Part shown: positions 1 through 7,472 of the stretch, piece after piece
Layout: the number at the start of each line of letters is the position of its first letter
Numbering within the stretch: the stretch's first letter is position 1
From: BPJO01 sp037189665
GTDB lineage: Bacteria > Planctomycetota > Phycisphaerae > Tepidisphaerales > Tepidisphaeraceae
Assembly (NCBI GenBank): GCA_037189665.1
Contig: JBBCIV010000147.1
Span: 1 to 31,031, forward strand
Direction: 5' to 3'
Length of the DNA: 31,031 nucleotides
Translations under genes and position numbers: made by a program
The notes under the pieces: generated by a model
Told to the model about the DNA's origin: nothing
What the model saw: the letters and a program-made list of their open reading frames with translations, nothing else
The model's database searches: none

Positions 1-1172
1 AGCGTCAGGTGGATGATCTCGCACGGCACGTTGACGCGGAGCGGAAACCAGTTGCCGACGCCGTTGGAAACGACGCACGTGCTGTTGTTGCGGCGATACG
101 CGCCGGACCAGTAGCGGTACATCAGCGGGCCGAAGCCGAGATCGCCGAAGAGCTTGAGCTGTCCGCCGTGCGTGTGGCCCGAGAGGGTGAGCGGGATGTC
201 GGCCGTCACTGCTGCATCGAAGCTGTGAGGGTGGTGGGCGAGCAGGATCGTGAACGCGTTCGGATCGCGAAGCGGCAACAGGCGGTTCACCGCGTTCATC
301 TGCCCGCCATCGGTCCGGCCGCCCCAGCGCGGGCCGATGATCTGCACGTTTTCGCCGCGCACGCGGAGGGTCGGCGCGTCGTCGATCAACATTCCCACGC
401 CGGCCCGGCGGGCGTCACGCTCGAAGATGAAAGGGTTTTCGATCAGGTCATGATTGCCCTGGCAGCTATACGTGCCGTATCGGCCGCGGAAGGATCGCAG
501 CATCTCCAGGCCATCGGGCAGGTCTTTGAGGGCGTGGTTGATGAGGTCGCCGGCGTGCAGGACGAGGTCGGCGTCAAGCTCGTTGGTGCGATCGATGATG
601 GCCTTGAACTTCGCATCCGACATGAACGACCCGACGTGCGGATCGGCGACGTGGGCGATCGTCATGCCTTCCAGCTTGGACGGCAGGTTAGGGATGGGCA
701 GTTCGATCCGGCGGACGCGGAAATAGTCGCGGTCGATTGCAGCCTGGCCGGTCATCGCGAGCGTGGCGACGGGCGGGCCGAGCACCATCGCCTGTGCAAG
801 GAAAGCGCGGCGAGAGGGGTTCGGCACCTCTTCGTTGGCCTCGGTTTCAGGCAGGCGCCGCGGCATCAGCAGCCGGCGAGCCACCGAGGCGAAACGCCCC
901 GCCAGCGACGGCAAAAACACCAGCGGCAACAGCAGGAAGTGCCAGATGAAGACCATCTTCACCGCCCATTCGGGCATGACCATCGCTTCCATACGAACGA
1001 TCCGGGCTCCCAACAGCAGCGCCAGCCCCAGCAGCGTCAGCGACATGAAAATACCGATGACGGCCCGCCAGCCCTTGCCCAGCCCGGCCTTGCGAGCGGC
1101 GCGGTCGGCGTACCACCACCACCAGCCGTCGGCGGCGAGCATCAGACCAATGATCGAAAGGACGAACCACAT
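1..1172 (-). CDS. Membrane-anchored metallophosphoesterase, 3' end cut by window edge
   Basis: Reading the minus strand gives a calcineurin-like metallophosphoesterase with several N-terminal hydrophobic segments followed by the phosphatase domain. The metal-binding motifs appear in the family order: DPH (about 650-640), HAGDL (about 552-540), GNHD (about 455-443), AHHPHSF (about 243-225) and GHTHGGQ (about 180-158). The layout resembles YkuE-like membrane phosphoesterases; the substrate is unknown. The reading frame is still open at base 1, but the last visible residues (around GVGNWFPLR and CEIIHLT) look like the family's C-terminus, so only a few codons should be missing. I chose the start at 1172 because GAGGAAAG lies about ten bases upstream. 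An in-frame ATG at 1211 is possible but would leave only four bases to the divergent lipoprotein gene. Confidence 0.85.
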   Translation of the reverse strand, partial: MWFVLSIIGLMLAADGWWWWYADRAARKAGLGKGWRAVIGIFMSLTLLGLALLLGARIVRMEAMVMPEWAVKMVFIWHFLLLPLVFLPSLAGRFASVARRLLMPRRLPETEANEEVPNPSRRAFLAQAMVLGPPVATLAMTGQAAIDRDYFRVRRIELPIPNLPSKLEGMTIAHVADPHVGSFMSDAKFKAIIDRTNELDADLVLHAGDLINHALKDLPDGLEMLRSFRGRYGTYSCQGNHDLIENPFIFERDARRAGVGMLIDDAPTLRVRGENVQIIGPRWGGRTDGGQMNAVNRLLPLRDPNAFTILLAHHPHSFDAAVTADIPLTLSGHTHGGQLKLFGDLGFGPLMYRYWSGAYRRNNSTCVVSNGVGNWFPLRVNVPCEIIHLT

Positions 1173-1215
1173 GCCGTTGAACTTTCCTCGATGCCAGCGA
1201 TGATAGGCCATCACG

Positions 1216-1626
1216 ATGATTCGTTCGACCCCCTGCCTCTTGTTTCTGGCGATGACGAGCCTGGTTGGCTGCGTCGAACGCAAGCTTACCATCACCAGCG
1301 ATCCGCCGAACGCATTGGTCTACCTGAATGGGAAAGAGGCCGGCCGCACGCCGATCGAGCAGGACTTTCTCTGGTACGGCAACTACGACGTGCAGGTTCG
1401 CGCCGACGGCTACGACACGCTGAAAACCCAGTCGAAGGTCACCGCTCCGTGGTGGCAATGGGTGCCGCTCGACCTGGTGGCGGAGTTCATGCCCTGGCAC
1501 CCGACTGACCACCAGAAACTTCACTACACCCTCACCCCCGCCGCCCCCGTCGATACGCCGGCGGAGATTTTGATTGACCGGGCAACGGAACTGAAGGGAA
1601 AGGTCGAAAGCTCGGCGGTTAAGTAA
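1216..1626 (+). CDS. PEGA-domain lipoprotein
   Basis: A 136-residue protein with a short lipoprotein signal: hydrophobic residues 7-15 followed by a lipobox LVGC at about 16-19. The mature part begins with a PEGA domain (ITSDPPNALVYLNGKEAGRTP), a beta-sandwich module common in surface proteins, and ends with a charged tail. It is probably anchored to a membrane on the periplasmic side; its function is not known. The start is fixed by an in-frame stop at 1204-1206, which leaves ATG 1216 as the only good start. Its start lies very close to that of the divergent metallophosphoesterase. Confidence 0.8.
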   Translation: MIRSTPCLLFLAMTSLVGCVERKLTITSDPPNALVYLNGKEAGRTPIEQDFLWYGNYDVQVRADGYDTLKTQSKVTAPWWQWVPLDLVAEFMPWHPTDHQKLHYTLTPAAPVDTPAEILIDRATELKGKVESSAVK

Positions 1627-1641
1627 CGCCCCGGGTTGCCG

Positions 1642-2223
1642 TCACGATATGCGAGGCGTGCCGCATTCGGGACAACGATCGGGCGACTCACGTAAATCAT
1701 ATCCACAATGAAGGCATAGCCCCCGGCGCGAGCGGCGAACATGACGCGCCGCCCGCGCGGTTCGCATCAGCAGCCAACAGAATGGCGGAATCACCGCATA
1801 TGCATGGGGAAAGGTGACCGCCGCATATCGGTCGCCTGGATCGTCCGACCACTGCCATTTAGCCGTGCAGCCGAGCCATACTCGGCTATGGGGATCCTCC
1901 GCCAGATGGCCGATGCCGACAAGCATCGTGAGGGCATCGACGCCCACATCCGAAAAAAGCGGCGGATTGAGGACGTACCAGGGCAACGCGAAATCGTACG
2001 GCTGCCCGACAAGATGGCGGAAAGTCATTGCATCCCGGGGGGCGGCTCGCATCGCGGACACGCAGATCATCAGCCGTCCACGATCACTTCGAACGTAATG
2101 AATGCGGCTGTCCCAATCGATCAGGACGCCTGCCTCCCCTCTGTCGAAGCTGCGCCAGAACGCAACCGCGACGAGCAGGCACAAAAGAAAGGACATCGGG
2201 ATTCGGCCGAGGTGTCGCTTCAC
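1642..2223 (-). CDS. Small membrane protein with C-terminal planctomycete zinc ribbon
   Basis: A 193-residue protein with one hydrophobic N-terminal segment (about residues 10-23), a middle region without recognisable motifs, a second hydrophobic stretch near residue 145 and a C-terminal treble-clef-like zinc ribbon: CLHCGYDLRESPDRCPECG. This two-CxxC ribbon is very common at the ends of uncharacterised planctomycete membrane proteins. Its start overlaps the stop of the upstream STN-like gene by four bases (ATGA arrangement), so the two are probably translated together. No enzymatic motif is visible and I do not assign a function. Confidence 0.75.
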   Translation of the reverse strand: MKRHLGRIPMSFLLCLLVAVAFWRSFDRGEAGVLIDWDSRIHYVRSDRGRLMICVSAMRAAPRDAMTFRHLVGQPYDFALPWYVLNPPLFSDVGVDALTMLVGIGHLAEDPHSRVWLGCTAKWQWSDDPGDRYAAVTFPHAYAVIPPFCWLLMRTARAARHVRRSRRGLCLHCGYDLRESPDRCPECGTPRIS

Positions 2224-3041
2224 GGAACATGCCCGTCCAGCAAGTACGACTTGAGCGAGTCGCCGGAACGTCGCGTGGCAAGCCAGTTGAGAAACCGCGC
2301 GAGCCTGACGTGGCCGTAGGCATCGGCGGTAACGATGAGCGTCCCGCCAGCCTCAAAAGTGCGCACCTGGTCCCCCCGTTCGTCCTCCGGGCGATCGGCG
2401 ACGAAATGTGCAACCCGTGCGACGAAGCCCGCGAATTGCGCCTCGCCAGGAATGACGTCGACAAGCGGCGGCGGTGGATCGCTCGCACCGAAGAGTCCGC
2501 CGCCGAAATTCTGCGAGTTGGCCACTTCGGAGGCGGACGCCCCCTCCCTGGCGAAGACCGGCATCTCTCGGCCGTAGATCGCAGAGTAAAGTGGACGCAG
2601 ATCGTAAAATCGTGTGACCGTGTGTACGGCAGCGTCCCTGCGGCTCATCACTGTGATTTGTCGCCCCGATACCGTCCAACTCACGCCACCGTCGACGCTG
2701 AGGTTCAGGTCGTCGAGCACCTCGTGAAGCTCGCGTTCCGTGGCGTGCAACGTTGCCGGCGCACCGGCGCGCGTGGGCCAATCGTCTTCCTCAAACGACG
2801 CCCAGTCCACATGGATATCGGCTTGATAGGCCTTCCCCAGACCTTGGATGACGTCCTTCAACGGTTCATCCGTAAATCGGAAGCTCGCCCGCCGGCCTTC
2901 CAAACCCAGCGCAACGGGATCGAACGGCGCGTCCAGATATGGCGGTACTGGCAGCGACCGCGTCCTTCCCGCCATATATGCCGCCCCTACGATGACAAGC
3001 AGGAGCAGACCGTATCGAATCTTTCCCTTCATGGATCGCAT
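2220..3041 (-). CDS. Membrane-anchored protein with secretin/TonB short N-terminal-like domain
   Basis: A 273-residue protein with an N-terminal membrane anchor (about residues 9-26), then a region resembling the STN / secretin N-terminal fold: FRFTDEPLKDVIQGLGKAY, a beta-rich middle and an ITVMSRRDA-like strand leading to FYDLRPL. This arrangement is frequent in planctomycete proteins of unknown function; the family resemblance is from memory of the motif pattern, not a search. It is probably exported and exposed in the periplasm. A second in-frame ATG at 3032 would remove only three residues. It is first in a two-gene unit with the zinc-ribbon protein and diverges from queE across 43 bases. 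Confidence 0.7.
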   Translation of the reverse strand: MRSMKGKIRYGLLLLVIVGAAYMAGRTRSLPVPPYLDAPFDPVALGLEGRRASFRFTDEPLKDVIQGLGKAYQADIHVDWASFEEDDWPTRAGAPATLHATERELHEVLDDLNLSVDGGVSWTVSGRQITVMSRRDAAVHTVTRFYDLRPLYSAIYGREMPVFAREGASASEVANSQNFGGGLFGASDPPPPLVDVIPGEAQFAGFVARVAHFVADRPEDERGDQVRTFEAGGTLIVTADAYGHVRLARFLNWLATRRSGDSLKSYLLDGHVP

Positions 3042-3084
3042 CCCACACTATGAGCAGCAGTCAGTGTAAACTCCCGCCAAGCGA

Positions 3085-3783
3085 ATGCGTATCTCCGAAC
3101 TGTTTTATTCGATCCAAGGCGAGGGCAAGTTACTTGGCGTGCCGTCGGTGTTCGTCCGGGCCAGCGGATGCAATCTGCGGTGCGTCTGGTGCGATACGCC
3201 CTACGCATCCTGGGAACCGGAGGGCGAAACATGGGACGTTGCCCGAGTGGTGACAGAGGTGGAGAAGATCTCTCCCGCGCCAAGCGGCCACGTGGTGCTG
3301 ACCGGCGGCGAGCCGATGATCATGCCGGACATCGGCGAACTGGCGCGGTCGCTTAAAGACCGCGGCTGGCACATCACCGTCGAAACGGCCGCCACGGTGT
3401 TTCGGGAGATGCCGATCGACCTGGCGTCGCTGTCGCCCAAGCTGTCGAACTCCACGCCTCATCACCGCGAGGGCGGACGGTTCGCGATCTCGCACGAAAA
3501 GCAGCGGCTGAACGTGCCGGTCATCCAACGGTTTATCGATTCGTCGGCGGATTTTCAGCTCAAATTCGTCGTATCCGACCAGCGCGACCTCGACGAAATC
3601 CACGTCCTGCTCGCCCAGCTCAAGGCGTGGCGGCCGAGCGACGTGCTGCTGATGCCGGAAGGGACGGACACCGAAACACTGCGATCGCGCGTTGGCTGGA
3701 TCGGCGAGGTCTGCAAATCGACCGGCTTTCGTTACTCGCCCCGCCTGCACGTGGAGATGTACGGCAACCGCCGGGGGACGTAG
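3085..3783 (+). CDS. queE: 7-carboxy-7-deazaguanine synthase (radical SAM)
   Basis: A 232-residue radical SAM enzyme that converts 6-carboxy-5,6,7,8-tetrahydropterin to 7-carboxy-7-deazaguanine, the ring-contracting step of queuosine and deazapurine synthesis. The start LFYSIQGEG is typical of QueE. The iron-sulfur ligands form C29-X3-C33-X2-C36 (CNLRCVWC), followed by DTPYA and the SAM-binding GGEP motif near residue 74. The length is normal. queD follows after 57 bases on the same strand, so the two probably form an operon for consecutive steps. queC and queF are not in the window. No clear ribosome binding site is seen before the ATG, which is common in this phylum. Confidence 0.93.
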   Translation: MRISELFYSIQGEGKLLGVPSVFVRASGCNLRCVWCDTPYASWEPEGETWDVARVVTEVEKISPAPSGHVVLTGGEPMIMPDIGELARSLKDRGWHITVETAATVFREMPIDLASLSPKLSNSTPHHREGGRFAISHEKQRLNVPVIQRFIDSSADFQLKFVVSDQRDLDEIHVLLAQLKAWRPSDVLLMPEGTDTETLRSRVGWIGEVCKSTGFRYSPRLHVEMYGNRRGT

Positions 3784-3840
3784 GCGCGCCAAATTGGCCT
3801 ATTCCTCCTCCTGTAATTTCAGGTACACTTTCCCGCTTCG

Positions 3841-4203
3841 ATGAAGTTGAAGTTGTCCAAAACGTTTCGATTCGAGGCGGCCCACGCGCTGCCCACCTTC
3901 CCCGAAGGCCATAAGTGCCGGCGGCTGCACGGGCACTCGTTCCGGTTTGACGTCATCGTGGAAGGCGACGTTGACCCCGCCAAGGGCTACCTGATCGACT
4001 ACGGCGACATCAAAAGAATCTGCGACCCGATCGTAAAGCAACTCGATCACTACTACCTGAACGACATCCCAGGCCTGGAAAACCCCACCGCCGAGATGAT
4101 CAGCAAGTGGCTGTGGGACCACATCAAACCCCAACTGCCGCTGCTGGCCAAAATCATCGTCAACGAAACCTGCACTTCCGCCTGCGAATACTGCGGGGAG
4201 TAG
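3841..4203 (+). CDS. queD: 6-carboxytetrahydropterin synthase (PTPS family)
   Basis: A 120-residue protein of the 6-pyruvoyl-tetrahydropterin synthase family. It turns dihydroneopterin triphosphate into 6-carboxytetrahydropterin, the substrate of QueE. The zinc ligands are visible as H15 (FEAAH) and H30/H32 (LHGHS), and the catalytic cysteine is C26 (GHKCRRLHGH). The PTAEMISKWLW helix and the ETCTSACEY end are typical of QueD. It probably shares a transcript with queE. A palindromic repeat starts seven bases after the stop codon and may separate this unit from the BMC operon. Confidence 0.93.
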   Translation: MKLKLSKTFRFEAAHALPTFPEGHKCRRLHGHSFRFDVIVEGDVDPAKGYLIDYGDIKRICDPIVKQLDHYYLNDIPGLENPTAEMISKWLWDHIKPQLPLLAKIIVNETCTSACEYCGE

Positions 4204-4210
4204 ATTTTAG

Positions 4211-4334
4211 CCGCAGGCGAACGCAGATAAACGCAGATTCGGGCAATCCAATTCACGATTTATCAGATCATAAAATCGCTGTTATCTCCTTTTTCCAATT
4301 AAACTTATCTGCGTTCATCTGCGTTCATCCGCAG
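4211..4334. repeat. Inverted repeat built of AACGCAGAT units
   Basis: The left arm at 4211-4238 and the right arm at 4307-4334 are imperfect reverse complements. Each arm contains two tandem copies of a roughly ten-base unit AACGCAGAT(A/G). The loop is about 70 bases. The same family recurs at 10275-10370. It may end the queED transcript or be a dispersed genomic repeat; no T-run follows that would make it a classic terminator. Confidence 0.8.
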
Positions 4335-4351
4335 TTCTATCACGTCCACGC

Positions 4352-4380
4352 TTGACAAGTTTTGAAATGTTCTGCAAAAT
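4352..4380 (+). promoter_or_regulatory. Candidate promoter and operator of the BMC operon
   Basis: A perfect -35 box TTGACA (4352-4357) is followed after 17 bases by CAAAAT (4375-4380), a four-of-six -10 match, 30 bases before the pduL ATG. A small palindrome TTTTG-N10-CAAAA (4360-4379) sits between and over the boxes. A second TTGACA occurs exactly 30 bases downstream (4382). This is the only long non-coding stretch ahead of the operon, so the DeoR repressor encoded at its end could bind here. That link is inference. Confidence 0.45.
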
Positions 4381-4410
4381 ATTGACATCTCAACGACAGG
4401 TTTGCGGAGC

Positions 4411-5118
4411 ATGGCGGCAACGGCAACAAAACTGGACCGGAAGGAAGTGGAAGCCCTCGTTCGCGAGGTGCTTCGGCAGAAACTGGCGGGTGTGAGCGGC
4501 CCGCAAAGCTACGAGCGACACGCCGCCGACCGGCGACCCGGGCCGCCGCATCCGCTGGTCGTGAACGTGTCTGCACGGCACGCCCACGTCACCCAGGAAC
4601 ACCTCGAAATCCTCTTCGGCAAGGGCGCCAAACTGGGCAAAATGAAGGATCTGTACCAGCAAGGCGAGTTTGCCTCTGAGCAGCAGATCACCGTCGTTGG
4701 ACCGCGGCAGCGGATCATCCCGAACGTTCGCATTCTCGGGCCGGTCCGCAACTACACGCAGCTCGAATTAAGTTACACCGACGGCATCTACCTCGGCATC
4801 GACCTGCCCCTGCGGATCAGCGGCGACCACGCCGGCACGCCCGGCATCACCCTGCTCGGCCCGGCCGGGGCGCTCACGATCAATCAGGGCGTCATCCGCG
4901 CCAAGCGACACGTCCACATGTCCGCCGAAGACATGGCCTACTACGGCGTCAAGGACGGCGACGAAATGAAGCTCAAAATCGACGGGCCGTGCGGCGTTAC
5001 GTTCGCCGGCGTCACCGTGCGATATCACCCGAAGGTCATCCTCGAAATCCACATCGACACCGACGAGGGCAACGCGTGCGATCTGGAGTCGGCGACGAAA
5101 ATGGAACTGATCAAATGA
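4411..5118 (+). CDS. pduL: BMC phosphotransacylase PduL
   Basis: A 235-residue PduL-type phosphate acyltransferase. It exchanges CoA for phosphate on the acyl-CoA made by the aldehyde dehydrogenase and so recycles CoA inside the compartment. Two PduL half-domains are visible, each with its metal-binding histidines: H57/H59 (SARHAH) and H167/H169 (AKRHVH), with the conserved GTPGITLLGP between them. Residues 8-27 form an amphipathic helix separated from the core by a Pro/Gly/Arg linker, the usual form of an encapsulation peptide. I start at ATG 4411; an upstream in-frame TTG at 4402 is less likely. It is the first gene of the operon. In the PVM pathway the natural substrate would be lactyl-CoA; other short acyl groups are possible. 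Confidence 0.93.
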   Translation: MAATATKLDRKEVEALVREVLRQKLAGVSGPQSYERHAADRRPGPPHPLVVNVSARHAHVTQEHLEILFGKGAKLGKMKDLYQQGEFASEQQITVVGPRQRIIPNVRILGPVRNYTQLELSYTDGIYLGIDLPLRISGDHAGTPGITLLGPAGALTINQGVIRAKRHVHMSAEDMAYYGVKDGDEMKLKIDGPCGVTFAGVTVRYHPKVILEIHIDTDEGNACDLESATKMELIK

Positions 5119-5203
5119 GTTGATCGTTCGGCTAGTTGATGGTTGATGGGAACGAGGCAACTTCCCCAACCCGATCAACTATCGACCATCAACTATCAAC
5201 TGG
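5119..5203. repeat. Inverted repeat of GTTGAT units between pduL and the shell gene
   Basis: The left arm 5132-5150 and the right arm 5185-5203 pair at about 16 of 19 positions. A further GTTGAT copy lies at 5119. The words are GTTGATGG/GTTGATAG in tandem. The right arm ends just before the probable ribosome binding site TGGAGCG of the next gene, so folding could affect its translation. Same family as the repeat at 5805-5861. Confidence 0.75.
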
Positions 5204-5210
5204 AGCGACT

Positions 5211-5792
5211 ATGGCAAACGAAGCACTCGGAATGATTGAGACCAAAGGTCTCGTGAGTCTGATCGAAGGCACCGACGCGATGCTGAAAGCGGCGAACGTC
5301 GAGGTCGTCGGCTGGGACAAGGTCGGCTCGGCGATGGTCACCACGTTCATCAAGGGCGACGTGGCGGCGGTGAAGGCGGCGCTCGACGCCGGCGCGGAAG
5401 CGTCGGGACGCGTGGGCGAAGTCCTCTCCGTTCACGTCATCGCCCGCCCGCATGACGAACTGACCGGCCTCCTCCCCAAAGCGAAGAAGACCGACACCAA
5501 GGCCGCCGGCGCTACCGGCGGTGCGTCCGGCGCCGTCGGCATGATCGAAACCAAGGGCTGGGTCGGCCTGGTCGAAGCGACCGACGCGATGGGCAAGGCC
5601 GCCAACGTCGAGATCGTGAAGACGATCCAGATCGGCGGCGCGTTCGTCACGACGATCGTCAAGGGCGACGTCGGCTCCGTGAAGGCCGCCGTCGACGCCG
5701 GCGCTGCGGCCGCGGGCAAGGTGGGCGAGTTGATCTCGTCGCACGTGATCGCGCGTCCGCATAGCGATCTGATCGCCGGGTTTGCGGGATGA
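5211..5792 (+). CDS. Fused tandem BMC-H shell protein (two BMC domains)
   Basis: A 193-residue shell protein with two complete BMC domains (Pfam PF00936 type): residues 4-88 and 108-193, joined by a Lys/Ala/Gly/Thr linker (about 89-107). The halves are about two thirds identical by hand alignment, and both keep the canonical order from GMIETKG to HVIARPH, with no circular permutation. Such a chain would form a trimeric pseudohexamer in the shell facet. The pore loops differ: G39-S40-A41 in the first half and G142-G143-A144 in the second. Unlike PduT, no iron-sulfur cysteine is present. I chose ATG 5211 because TGGAG lies five bases ahead and the BMC domain starts here; a longer open frame upstream lies in the repeat. 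To my knowledge PVM loci usually carry separate BMC-H genes. Confidence 0.92.
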   Translation: MANEALGMIETKGLVSLIEGTDAMLKAANVEVVGWDKVGSAMVTTFIKGDVAAVKAALDAGAEASGRVGEVLSVHVIARPHDELTGLLPKAKKTDTKAAGATGGASGAVGMIETKGWVGLVEATDAMGKAANVEIVKTIQIGGAFVTTIVKGDVGSVKAAVDAGAAAAGKVGELISSHVIARPHSDLIAGFAG

Positions 5793-5804
5793 GTTGATAA
5801 TCAG

Positions 5805-5861
5805 GAGTTGATAGTTGATGGGAATCGCGCTGCACCTATCTTGGCCATCAACCATCAACTC
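5805..5861. repeat. Inverted repeat of GTTGAT units before the kinase gene
   Basis: Two 17-base arms, 5805-5821 and 5845-5861, are reverse complements with one mismatch. Each holds GAGTTGAT followed by GTTGATGG-like words. The loop is 23 bases. Same family as the repeat one gene upstream. Confidence 0.8.
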
Positions 5862-5873
5862 GCTCTCACTCTC

Positions 5874-7043
5874 ATGCTGATCCTCGTCGCCAACCTCGGC
5901 TCCACCAGCTTCAAGTTCAAAGTCCTGGACATGGACAAGAACGGCGAAGTGGTGGCATGGGGTAGCGCGGAACGGCTGGTGGGCGAGCATGCCCGCACGT
6001 CCATGGGCCTTGAGATACTGAATGCGCAGATTGAAATGGACGGCATGCCCGCCACGCATTCTTCGGTCATTGAGGCACTGAATTATGCGTTCTCGTCGCA
6101 TAAACTGGAAATCGACGCCATCGGCTTCAAGGCCGTCCACGGCGGGCCGATCTCGGGCGCAGTGAAGGTGGATGCTCACGTGCTCGACACGATGCAGCAG
6201 TTCGCCGACATCGCCCCGGCCCATAATCCGCCCTACATCGCGGCGATGAAGGCGTTCGCGGCCAAGCTGCCCGGCGTGCCACAGGTGGCGTGCTTTGAGA
6301 CGGCGTTTCACCAGACGATTCCGCTGTCGCGACAGGTCTACGGCATTCCGTGGGACTGGACCGAGAAGCTCGGCATCCGCCGGTATGGCTTCCACGGCGC
6401 GTCGCATCGGTACATCGCGACGCGAGCGAAGGAGCTGATTCCGTCCGCACGAAAGATCGTCTCCTGCCACCTCGGCGGATCGTCGTCGATCACCGCAATC
6501 GAGGATGGCAAGAGCGTCGCGACCAGCATGGGCCTGACGCCGCAGACCGGATTGCTGCAGAACAACCGCGTCGGCGACTTCGACACCTTCGCGCTTCAGA
6601 AGCTGCTCAAGCAGGGTCTGGGCGTGGACGACGTACTGAAAAAGCTCGGCAAGGAAGGCGGCCTGCTCGGCATCAGCGGCGTATCAAACGACATGCGCGA
6701 CATCGAAAAGGCCGCCGCCGAGGGCAACGAGCGGGCGAAGCTGGCGATCGACGCGTTCGCCGAGGGCATCCGGCATTATCTCGGTGCGTACCTGGTGGCC
6801 TTGGGCGGCATCGACGCGCTCATCTTCACCGGCGGCATCGGCGAGAACGGCGTGGCGTTCCGAGAGCAGGTGTGCGCGAACCTCGGCTTCGCCGGCGTCA
6901 AACTCGACGCGGAGAAGAACAAGAGTCGGGCAAAGGAAGCGAAGATTAATTCGGATGACTCATCGGCACAGATCTGGATCATCCCAACCAACGAAGAGCT
7001 GATCGTCGCGAGGCAGACTAAAGAAGTATTGCGTGGGTCGTAG
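5874..7043 (+). CDS. ackA: Acetate/propionate kinase family enzyme of the BMC pathway
   Basis: A 389-residue ASKHA-fold kinase that would turn the acyl phosphate from PduL into a free acid and ATP. The phosphate-binding start NLGSTSFKFK, the RRYGFHGASHRY segment, HLGGSSS, DGKSVATSMG and the adenine-site FTGGIGENG are all present. The segment usually reading TRSGD reads NRVGD here, and HLGNG reads HLGGS. The active-site arginine is kept, so the enzyme is probably active but divergent, perhaps tuned to lactyl or propionyl phosphate. The start is ATG 5874 in front of MLILVANLGS; the longer open frame begins inside the upstream repeat. No encapsulation helix is visible, consistent with a cytosolic kinase acting on what leaves the shell. 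Confidence 0.9.
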   Translation: MLILVANLGSTSFKFKVLDMDKNGEVVAWGSAERLVGEHARTSMGLEILNAQIEMDGMPATHSSVIEALNYAFSSHKLEIDAIGFKAVHGGPISGAVKVDAHVLDTMQQFADIAPAHNPPYIAAMKAFAAKLPGVPQVACFETAFHQTIPLSRQVYGIPWDWTEKLGIRRYGFHGASHRYIATRAKELIPSARKIVSCHLGGSSSITAIEDGKSVATSMGLTPQTGLLQNNRVGDFDTFALQKLLKQGLGVDDVLKKLGKEGGLLGISGVSNDMRDIEKAAAEGNERAKLAIDAFAEGIRHYLGAYLVALGGIDALIFTGGIGENGVAFREQVCANLGFAGVKLDAEKNKSRAKEAKINSDDSSAQIWIIPTNEELIVARQTKEVLRGS

Positions 7044-7100
7044 GTCGTGGATCGTGGGTCGAAAGTTGACTCACGGCCGACGACTGACGACCGACGACCA
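7035..7100. repeat. Inverted repeat of GGTCGT units overlapping the end of the kinase gene
   Basis: The left arm 7035-7057 and the right arm 7078-7100 pair at about 18 of 23 positions and are made of GGTCGT/GATCGT/GACGAC words. The left arm includes the last codons and stop codon of the kinase gene. The right arm ends just before the probable ribosome binding site CGGAGA of the next gene. Confidence 0.7.
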
Positions 7101-7112
7101 ACGGAGATCGTT

Positions 7113-7382
7113 ATGGCAGCAGGTGAAGCAATCGGATTGATCGAAACCCGCGGGCTCGTGCCGGCGGTGGAAGCGCTGGACGCGGCGTTGAAGGCCGCGA
7201 ACGTGACGTACGTGGATAACCACAAGGTCGGCAACGGCATGGTGGCGTTCACGCTGAAGGGCGACGTCGCCGCCGTACGCGCCGCGGTGGACGCCGCCGC
7301 CGAGGCGGCCGCCAAGCTGGGCGAGGTGGTCAGCGTTCACGTCATCGCCCGCCCGCACCCGGACGTGGCGAAGATGGGATGA
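7113..7382 (+). CDS. BMC-H shell protein
   Basis: An 89-residue single-domain hexameric shell protein with the complete BMC fold: GLIETRGLVPAVEALDAALKAA at the start, LKGDVAAVRAAVDAA in the middle and VSVHVIARPH at the end. The predicted pore loop is G40-N41-G42, different from both halves of the fused shell protein, so the two facets may pass different metabolites. The start ATG 7113 has CGGAGA five bases ahead. It should be the main facet tile if it is expressed more strongly than the fused protein. The length is normal for the family. Confidence 0.95.
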   Translation: MAAGEAIGLIETRGLVPAVEALDAALKAANVTYVDNHKVGNGMVAFTLKGDVAAVRAAVDAAAEAAAKLGEVVSVHVIARPHPDVAKMG

Positions 7383-7400
7383 GTCAAACGATGAATCAGG

Positions 7401-7457
7401 AACGATGAATGATGAGCAAAGCTCTGTTTCCTCGTTCATCGCTCATCGTTCATCGTT
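7401..7457. repeat. Inverted repeat of GATGAA/GATGAG units
   Basis: The 17-base arms 7401-7417 and 7441-7457 match with one mismatch. Extra GATGAA and GTTCATC words continue on the outer and inner sides. The unit differs from the GTTGAT and GGTCGT families upstream but the design is the same. Confidence 0.78.
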
Positions 7458-7472
7458 ACTTTTGAGGTTTTC

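Noticed and set aside
9..1508. A 499-residue plus-strand open frame rich in Arg, His and Asp
   Set aside because: It is the mirror of the metallophosphoesterase on the minus strand, which shows all metal-binding motifs, and it overlaps the lipoprotein gene.
4211..4334. Possible CRISPR array because of repeated ten-base units
   Set aside because: The units are too short and lie in opposite directions without spacers of equal length; it is a simple inverted repeat.
5136..5210. Longer start for the fused shell protein
   Set aside because: The extra residues are encoded by the intergenic repeat, and the ATG at 5211 has a ribosome binding site and begins at the BMC domain.
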